The notes below the pieces were generated by a model, which did not search any database, was not told the origin of the DNA, and saw only the letters and a list, made by a program, of their open reading frames with translations. DNA of 64,000 nt. Origin: Steromphala cineraria (taxonomy: Eukaryota; Mollusca; Gastropoda; Trochida; Trochidae). The DNA is taken from the NCBI GenBank assembly GCA_916613615.1, contig OU744730.1:23190406-23254405 (forward strand), read 5' to 3'. Shown piece by piece: positions 57,121 to 64,000 of the stretch. The translations under genes and the position numbers were made by a program. The first letter of the stretch is position 1. Each line of letters opens with the position of its first letter.

Positions 57121-57269
57121 TTAAGGCCGCTCCGATGCAGTTACACATATATAAATATAAAACTAATAGTAGTTAGTGACACATGTCAGATTCAAAATTT
57201 AGCTTCACATATATTGGTTTTGCATGAATATGATGTTGTTTACGTGGCAGTCATTACATATTAAAGAGC

Positions 57270-57953
57270 TTATGAGATGTCAAATCGATTAGATTTTATG
57301 ATAAATTTATGAATAGACTTTAATAATTTCTTAAGATCGTCGTTTGAAAGCGATGTACATCCCCTAAGTACTGTATCAATACTAAATCCTTTCAAATAGA
57401 AAAATGAATTCTGTCTTATATCTGTGTATTTATGGCATGTGAAAAAATAATGTACAGCGTTTTCAATTGGGTGACCGCATGAGCACTCTGGGCTGTCCGC
57501 AATATGTCTATTAAACTTGTCCGCATTCAAATCACTACAACGGAGCCTGAGGCGGGAATGGATAATTTGACAAATTCTTAAACCGTAGTTAAGATCGAAA
57601 TTAACATTTGTATTTCTAGATCCACAAAGCTTATTTTTGAAACCGGATAATGTCTCGATATTTTGGATGTTTGGATTTAATGAATTCCATAGTTTTATTG
57701 TGTCAGGCAAAAAAGACCGGGCATAAGTCGCCGTTCTACACTTTAAGGTTCGCACTGATGATTTTTCTCTGAGATTGTAGTCATTTGAACTGGGTGTTTT
57801 TGGTAGGAGGTCAATAAGATATTGAGGTGCTAGATTGTTTTTCATTTTATAAAAAGTAGTCAATTTAGATATATATCTACGTTCTGCTAGTGGTTTCTGA
57901 TTCGTTTCGTCATAAATTGTCTTATATGGCTTGTTCCGCGAACTGCTCCACAT
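57270..57953 (-). pseudogene. CR1-like ORF2 C-terminal part
   Basis: Resumes at YKTIYDETNQKPLAERR, then FYKMKNNLAPQYLIDLLP and FLPDTIKLWNSLNPNIQ. The Cys-rich tail DSPECSCGHPIENAVHYFFTC is the C-terminal zinc-binding region common to CR1-type ORF2 (about 150-175), and the end is FIIKSNRFDIS. It matches the short copy at 49.6 kb. The terminal stop appears to be the real one. Confidence 0.84.
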
Positions 57954-58246
57954 ATGGATCTTAATGCATCCAAGTTCAGCTTTTCTAGTAAGTTACATTG
58001 CTCTTGAGTGCAATTATCCCAAATATGCCCACAATAATCAAATATTGGTATTATGAAAGATTTATAAATAATGTCTAAACTTTTTCGCGATAGCCTATAT
58101 TTCAGACTTCTTAAGCAATTAATCAAGGGACTAACTTTCTTGATCATAGAGTTTATCTGGACATCCCAGTAACAGTTACTTTGGAGGTTCAAGCCTAAGT
58201 GCTTATGACTTTCTACTTCTTCAATCGTTTCACCGTTCATTATCAA
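57887..58246 (-). pseudogene. CR1-like ORF2 RT-connection part
   Basis: Reads ESHKHLGLNLQSNCYWDVQI, then KVSPLINCLRSLKYRLSR and KSFIIPIFDYCGHIWDNCTQ, the standard region after the RT palm. It overlaps the next segment by 67 bases in a different frame. The true reading switches near 57930. Confidence 0.83.
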
Positions 58247-58277
58247 ATTAGGTACAATACTCCTATTTATTTTTCTG

Positions 58278-58979
58278 CTAAACTGTATTTACTTTGTTTT
58301 TTTTAGGATTAAAAGAAACCTTCCATTTTTTGGCCCAGTTTGCAATCAATGACAGGTCATTATTTAAACAGTTTGCGGCTACATTAGGGTCATCAATAAC
58401 GACATACAGAGAAGTGTCATCTGCGAAAAGTCGGATGTTACTGTCAATATCATCTACAATATCATTAATATATATTATGAATAATAGGGGTCCCAAAACA
58501 GATCCTTGAGGGACGCCTGCTAAAACATGTTTGGAATTTGATGCGTGTCCATTAATAACAACTCGCTGAGTTCTATTGTTTAAGTAACTTTCAAACCAAT
58601 TCAATAAGTTGCCATCAATTCCATATGATCTTAATTTCTGCAGTATTCCTTTGTGCCAAACTTTATCAAATGCTTTGCTAACATCGCAAAACACCGCTCT
58701 AACTTCTTTTCCATCGTCCAGCGCCTTCGCTATGAAATCATATAGGTAGGTCAATTGATTAGTTGTTGAGTCGCCAGAGGTAAATCCGGATTGTAGATTT
58801 GAGAGGAGGTTATTATCTCTTAGAAAATTATTTACATATTTAAAGATACATTTTTCAAATACTTTAGCCAAACAACTCGTTAATGCTACTGGTCTATAGT
58901 TTGCAGGGTCGTATATGCTGCCGGTTTTGTGAATAGGAATTATATTCGCTTCTTTCCAAGAAGTAGGAAATTTAGCCAC
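58278..58979 (-). pseudogene. CR1-like ORF2 reverse transcriptase core
   Basis: Contains FPTSWKEANIIPIHK, NYRPVALTSCLAKVFEK, LQSGFTSGDSTTNQLTYLYD, motif A VFCDVSKAFDKVWH, motif B GVPQGSVLGPLLFIIYIND and motif C LFADDTSLYV (FADD catalytic pair). It ends SFNPKKNKVNTV. The catalytic core itself is intact. The frame joins the endonuclease segment through a shift near 58982. Confidence 0.88.
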
Positions 58980-58981
58980 AT

Positions 58982-60583
58982 TTAAGAAAGATTAAATAGT
59001 TTAGTTAAAACGGGAGCTAGTGAGTTAGCACAGCTTTTTAATATTTTGTTTCCGATTTTATCAGGGCCGATTGATTTAGTTGTATCAGCAGAGAGTAATA
59101 TATCCTTTACTTCCCCCATCTCTAATACTATATCTGTCAGATTACTGTCGCAACGTTTATCAACAAGAGGGGGGTCGTCATCAGGATCTATAACTTTAGA
59201 TTGATTAATGAAATAGTTGTTCATTATTTCTGTAACATCGTTGAACTCGTCGTAGAGTACATCATCCTGGATGACTGAATTACAAGTGATTTTAGCCGAT
59301 TTATTTAGTAAATAGTTCTTGACTAATTTCCACCAAGTTTTTGTACAGGTTGATTCACTTAATGCATTATCAATTTTAATTGTATGCTGTTTTTTAGCTT
59401 TACGCACAGAGGATATTACTTTGTTTCTTAGTGATTTGAAATATTGCCAGTCTAGGGGACGGTTAGTTCTCTTAGCGATTTTATGTTGCCTGTTTCGTTT
59501 CCTCATAAGAGATCGAATTTCACTATTCATCCAAAGAGTGTCTCGAGGTCTAATAAGAACGGTTTTATTTGGTATATACGCATCGCAAATTTGAACTAAG
59601 TTGTCGGTTAGTTTAGTTGTTAAGACATCTATATCCTGGGTTCGAGTTACATCAATGTCAATATCATTTATGAATCGGTTTAAAGATTCTATATTCGCTC
59701 GTGAATAATCATAAACTTTCCGCTCATAACACGTTTCTTTCTGTTTATCTGATTCGATGTTAAGATACACCGGACAGTGATCACTACATATAGGATCCAG
59801 CACTCCCGATTTCCGTACTTTGTTAAAACATGTTACAAATATCAAATCAATCAATGTACGAGAATGAGAGGTGATTCGTGTAGGTTCAGATATAAGTTGC
59901 TTGAGTCCGTACGCAGCCTCTAAATAGTTCAGCTTAGTTTGATTTTGGTTTAGTAGGTCTAGATTAAAATCCCCTAAAATAACAGTTTTCATGTTTAAAT
60001 CCACGGCATTTGAAATGCTATTGTCAATAAGGTCCCAATACAGTTCACTTTTATCTGCTCTATAGAAGGTACCAATAAGAAATGTATGTTTTTTAATTTT
60101 TACTTTTATCCATAATGCCTCAAGCCCAGTTGTATCCAAGGTATCCATGTGCATAGCACACAAATTATTTTTTACATACACTGCAACCCCACCGCCACGG
60201 CTCTCTCTATCCTTTCGAAACGGCTCCTGAAAACCCGGAATAGCGATTTCTTTATTATCTATTTCTGAGTGTAACCATGTTTCGGTTAAACATATAACAT
60301 CATAGGAACTGAACTCCGCTTCTAATATATCTATTTTTTCTTTTAGACTTCTAACGTTAAGGTGAATGATCTTTAGATCATTATGAAAACAAGGACCTGG
60401 GTTAGGATGTACATCGCCACAGCACAGAAGCAAAAGTGTGATAAGGATACTTACTTTAGGATTGTATAAGCAAATAAATCTAGAGTAATAAATGAAAACT
60501 GCGAGTTTCATCAACGCTTTTACGTGCACTTTGACTGCAAACTGCCCCACTGCCTGTCTATACTGCACTATATCAACCGGCAT
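58982..60583 (-). pseudogene. CR1-like ORF2 N-terminal part: 2A-like motif and AP endonuclease
   Basis: 533 codons. A hydrophobic run (about 44-54, VSILITLLLL) leads into CCGDVHPNPGP ending at residue 64, a 2A-like motif with His for Glu. Then comes the endonuclease: IIHLNVRSLKEKID, VICLTETWLHSEID, GGGVAVYVKN, GTFYRADKSE, VILGDFNLDLL, LIDLIFVT and SDHCPVYL. A linker and the RT start (KSIGPDKIGNKILK) follow before the frame is lost at LFNLS. If 2A works, the hydrophobic leader would be released from the endonuclease-RT protein during translation. Confidence 0.87.
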
Positions 60584-62201
60584 CTATATGCATTCTACAA
60601 TCAAATAAGGCAGTGGGGATCACTTTGAATATACATGCAAAACCAAAATGGCAAACGACAGAGAATAGCGCAACATACTTGAGATCTTGAAGCATATCAA
60701 TATAATATAGACACAGATCAGTTGTGGTGAGAGTCACAAACATATTTTTGTTTAAAAAACAAATAAGGTAAAACGTTATAATGCAGATGGTATACATAAT
60801 CTGCATATATGAAAACGAAACATTCATGGAAAGAGCAAAACATTTGGAAAGAAAAAAAAAGGAACACCATTGGTGATATATCAGTTGTGAAATAATTATC
60901 AATACATGTGCAAGATGTAAAAGTTAACCCTTAAAAATTGCAAACTCCTGAACCCTAGGAAAGATAATCCCAAAAGGGTAACAAAAACAATAAAGAAAAC
61001 AAATCAACTAAAAGATTTCATTCATGTCTATTTTCAGTAAACTGCAGAGGAGAAATCAAGTAACGTAATTAGGTCAACCCGGAGAAGAACAATCAATTTA
61101 CAAGATGCTAGGACTCCACAGTCCCAACCGTACAAAGCGATAGTTATAATGGGGAAAATAGCACCCATAGAGAAACAAAAAGATCACAGAAAAACCAACA
61201 ACATAAATTTAAAAAAAATGAAACAAAGAAAAATACAAACAAAACACGAAACAGTTACCACTTTATAAAAAAGAAAACCCCTAATAAACAACATAATGAA
61301 TAACGACTGGACAAATTAACCACAATAACCTAAATAAACAGACAACGACCCAAAAGGGTCAAAGAGCACAAACGTGTACAATATATATGGTAAATATTGT
61401 GTCTAGGAGAAGAACCATAGCAACTTGAAATGTACCGCATAAAATCTCATGTTGATACTAGTGTTTGCTGCTTTTATATCATACCATACCATGGCGTACA
61501 CGCGTGATTAGATCATATGGTTTTTATAGGAATAACTGCACGTTAGTTTATTTAAAGGTATTATTTTCAATAATTGGCAACACGTATCATTATAACACTA
61601 TGTAGAGCTGCTTTTATGTTGTGGAAACACAAGGATACGTAGCTCAAAAATGCAAAACCGATTCACAACATTGAATGTTGCAAACCGCACAATGTTACAA
61701 AAGCATGCTTCTCACGTGCGATATGCTACACGCCAAGTTTGTTTAGTTAATGACGTGTTGTACATGATTAATTAGTCACGAAAGAATTTCCTACTAACAA
61801 ACATCACAATGTCAGTTTTATGAATTCAAACTCAATTGACCTAAAACGTTCCATGATTAAAGATCAAAGCATTTAATCAAATCAACGTGTTTAGAGATAT
61901 CTAAGGCTAACAGACACGTACCATGGTGTACATTGCAACACACGAATACATGTGTCTCACGAGTGTTATCGTGTTAGCATGCATGCTATAAAACAGTGCA
62001 AACGTGTTGCTCGTGACAGTAGCGGGTATCATTCAATTTATTTTCTGATAACATCTTTGAAAATGTATATATCAATATTGAAATAATGAGTACATTATAA
62101 GGGATTATTACTTTTTTCATACGATGTATCTATGCTCTTCATTTATCAAAACAGCATCTAATTAAAGTTCTGTTTTGTTCCATGGCTAGACAAATAGCAA
62201 T
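60584..62201. other. Non-coding stretch between LINE ORF2 and an ORF1-type gene
   Basis: No supported frame. The A-rich plus strand at 61140-61380 (repeated AAAACAAA, AACAACATAA) looks low-complexity. It could be a long inter-ORF spacer of the CR1-like element or an unrelated insertion. Confidence 0.35.
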
Positions 62202-63167
62202 CTAGTTGGGGTCTTTTGGTTTGTTTTGGCTAAGGTTGAACCTCATTATAAGCCTCGTGGCTTCCAAAACTTCCTGAAAATGGGTATTGTTCGCAACTTT
62301 TTTAACATTGCCGTCCAAGAGTTTAATCAGTATAACACCCCGAGTGACCCAAGTTCCCTCCACTTTCTTCTCCTTAACCAGTTCACGAGCTTTCCTAGCT
62401 ATATTAGCTCTAGGTCCAGTTAGGTCTTCATTGATAAAGATTTTTGGGGTTCCAGGTTTATGAGAGAATTTAAGTCGAGATCTTGAAGCCAACATGGCGC
62501 GCTTAGAAGCGTTGCTTACAAATCTTACGAGGATGGGCCGGGGAGGATCCTGGGGCGTAGTTGGGCGTCGGGGGACACGGTGACTGACGTCAATATCAGT
62601 TACTTCCAGATCTACGTTGATAGATTTCGCAACATCTAGTATCAAATTGTCGGTATTTTCCGATACTTGTTCAGGTAGGCCTGAGATGCGGATGTTGTTC
62701 CTGCGTGAATATTGTTCACTGCGGTCGAGCTTTTGGGAGAGAGTTTCGATGACTTTATCTTGTTCATCAATATTTGTATTCAGCAGAGAGACCTTATCTT
62801 CTAAAGCTTTGTTTTTAGCAACTACCTTGTCCATTTCCTGTCGGAACATGGGACGAACGACCTCGCTTACAGCATTAGATATAGCCATTAGAACGTCTTT
62901 GTTTTGGAAAGCTTTCAAAATTTCGCTCACTAAACATTCACTTCCTTGCCTACTCTCTTCAGTTGAACCAGCACCTAACATGCCGCCTTCTTCACTCATG
63001 TTGACAAAACTATCAGACACGTTCAGCTCAGAGTTATTTTGACACTTACGTTTTAATTCAAAATCAGAATCAGAGTCAGGTGACGTAAACACTTGCTCAC
63101 GATTTCGTTTACTAGTAGAAGCTGGCGTACTTGTGCTAGGGTTATCCATAAGTTTGAGTTCATTCAA
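62202..63167 (-). CDS. LINE ORF1-type coiled-coil / RNA-binding protein, intact
   Basis: 321 codons. A Ser/Thr-rich N-terminus (STSTPASTSKRNREQVF) is followed by an acidic stretch. A coiled coil runs from about 110 to 155 (KNKALEDKVSLLNTNIDEQD). An RRM-like domain opens YSRRNNIRISGLPE (about 157) and includes VSHRVPRRP and PRPILVRFVS. A C-terminal domain follows, with FINEDLTGPRANIARKAREL and GTWVTRGVILIKL. This is the layout of L1/CR1-group ORF1p, which coats element RNA. It could be ORF1 of the CR1-like LINE ending at 60583, with a 1.6-kb gap, or belong to another truncated element. Confidence 0.82.
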   Translation of the reverse strand: MNELKLMDNPSTSTPASTSKRNREQVFTSPDSDSDFELKRKCQNNSELNVSDSFVNMSEEGGMLGAGSTEESRQGSECLVSEILKAFQNKDVLMAISNAVSEVVRPMFRQEMDKVVAKNKALEDKVSLLNTNIDEQDKVIETLSQKLDRSEQYSRRNNIRISGLPEQVSENTDNLILDVAKSINVDLEVTDIDVSHRVPRRPTTPQDPPRPILVRFVSNASKRAMLASRSRLKFSHKPGTPKIFINEDLTGPRANIARKARELVKEKKVEGTWVTRGVILIKLLDGNVKKVANNTHFQEVLEATRLIMRFNLSQNKPKDPN

Positions 63168-63595
63168 AGTTAATGCTAAGAGTTCGAGTTTGTAACGAGT
63201 ACTTACTTTTTCTAGTCAACAAATCCAAGTGAAATCCTTAGGAATTGAGTGAATCACGTCCAGGGCACATTTCACTGATTGACGGCGTGTGATGGCGTGT
63301 ACCACGACTTTCACGGGTTTTTTTTTTTTCACTTCTTGACAATCCAACAAAAATCTTACAAAGAAAAGGTCATCTTCTCATAAAAATCATCTTAAAAGGA
63401 CACCTTGCAATGCTGCATATGTTGTTTGGTGTTGTAGTATATCAATATTGTTTTAATCCATGAAAGGCTTGGGTTTTGCTAACTCGGTGTGAGAGCTCTC
63501 AAAACACGTCCGACCTCCATCATGACACGTCACACACACAATATGCAGTTTCCTTCGTACGATATTTTGTCTTCTGACGCAACATATTTAACAAG
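63168..63595. other. Probable 5' UTR and flanking DNA
   Basis: Upstream (minus strand) of the ORF1-type gene. A homopolymer run (GGG then 14 T) lies at about 63317-63331. Nothing coding. Confidence 0.35.
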
Positions 63596-63850
63596 TTCTG
63601 CTTGCTAGATAATTGCTTATCAAATTGGGGAGATACGTAATAGTTATTCTATAGAGGACGAGGTTCATTTTCTTGTCGAGTGCAATTTCTACAAAGAAAT
63701 AAGATCTGGGCTATTTTATAAACTTAATGTATGTGACCAGTATTTTCACAGATTTTTTTCTCTTGATAAGGCTATTTACTTGCTGTCCAATATACACCAC
63801 ATCAAATCCATCGCCGCAACAGTTTATATTGTATGTATAACAAAAGGTAT
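63596..63850 (+). pseudogene. LINE ORF2 C-terminal remnant
   Basis: The plus-strand frame reads IEDEVHFLVECNFYKEIRSG, then FFSLDKAIYLLSNIHHIKSI and AATVYIVC. The E-x-H-F-L-x-x-C pattern with a following F/Y-K-x-I-R is the typical tail of non-LTR ORF2 proteins. The element is 5'-truncated and has no start. It is on the opposite strand to the neighbouring LINE genes, so it is a separate insertion. Confidence 0.6.
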
Positions 63851-64000
63851 AAATCAGGCATTTAATATTGTAGTTTGCATATACATGTATGTAATTTAGC
63901 ACTGGGTTACTTCCATGTATTATAAATAGTTTTACCATTATCAAATCAGATAAATAGACAAAGTTACAAATGTACGTCTGTTCATACATGTATGCATTTT

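Larger units (their letters stand above)
55575..60583 (-). mobile_element. CR1-like non-LTR retrotransposon, decayed, with nested insertion
   Basis: The minus-strand ORF2 runs 60583 to 57270 in four frame segments (endonuclease, RT, connection, tail). The 3' UTR continues to about 55575, interrupted by a separate element at 55656-57120. The RT phrases VFCDVSKAFDKVWH and LAGVPQGSVLGPLLFIIYIND and the 2A-like N-terminus are of the CR1/Jockey group style. At least three frameshifts (near 58980, 58260 and 57930) inactivate it. The 5' boundary is unclear. Confidence 0.88.

Overview
This is an animal nuclear segment, AT-rich and dominated by transposable elements. The mix suggests a lophotrochozoan, most likely a bivalve mollusc: an FMRFamide-receptor-like GPCR, a BEL/Pao LTR element, Tx1-like and CR1-like LINEs, LINE proteins carrying 2A-like motifs, a tRNA-Glu-derived SINE, and many short TTAA-inserting repeats. 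The taxon is inferred from family composition and was not searched. I see no bacterial or phage genes, no CRISPR array and no rRNA.

Layout. 0-5.4 kb: end of a 356-bp-class TTAA repeat, then a decayed Tx1-like LINE on the minus strand. 5.4-12.2 kb: hairpins, a pair of about 146-bp inverted repeats 1.46 kb apart, nested inverted repeats, and a tyrosine-recombinase fragment. 12.2-17.1 kb: a nearly complete minus-strand LINE inserted into a MITE, with an 8-bp target duplication. Its ORF1 and ORF2 lie in one frame separated by a single UAG. 17.1-23.9 kb: MITE copies, a cluster of the 17-mer GCTCCAAATTGTAATAA, and otherwise featureless DNA. 23.9-31.4 kb: an intact BEL/Pao retrotransposon with two 702-bp LTRs, a 5-bp target duplication and one uninterrupted 1933-codon polyprotein. 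32.6-33.7 kb: a minisatellite with a 36-bp period. 35.3-35.6 kb: a SINE. 37.4-38.5 kb: the only clear host gene, a GPCR coded in one exon, probably with an upstream non-coding exon.

39-49 kb: more MITEs, three striking palindromic loci, a possible signal-peptide first exon and an unidentified open exon. 49.3-60.6 kb: a short truncated CR1-like copy, then a longer broken CR1-like LINE whose 3' UTR was split by a 1465-bp TTAA element. The short copy supplies the empty site. 62.2-63.2 kb: an intact LINE ORF1-type coiled-coil/RNA-binding protein. The right end holds a LINE C-terminal remnant on the plus strand.

Most genes here serve retrotransposition: nucleic-acid-binding ORF1 or Gag proteins, endonuclease or integrase, and reverse transcriptase. 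The GPCR would be an independent plasma-membrane neuropeptide receptor. The most unusual points are two unrelated LINEs with 2A-like motifs near their N-termini, the UAG-separated LINE ORFs, a young and possibly active BEL element, and several foldback or palindromic loci that do not fit a named family.
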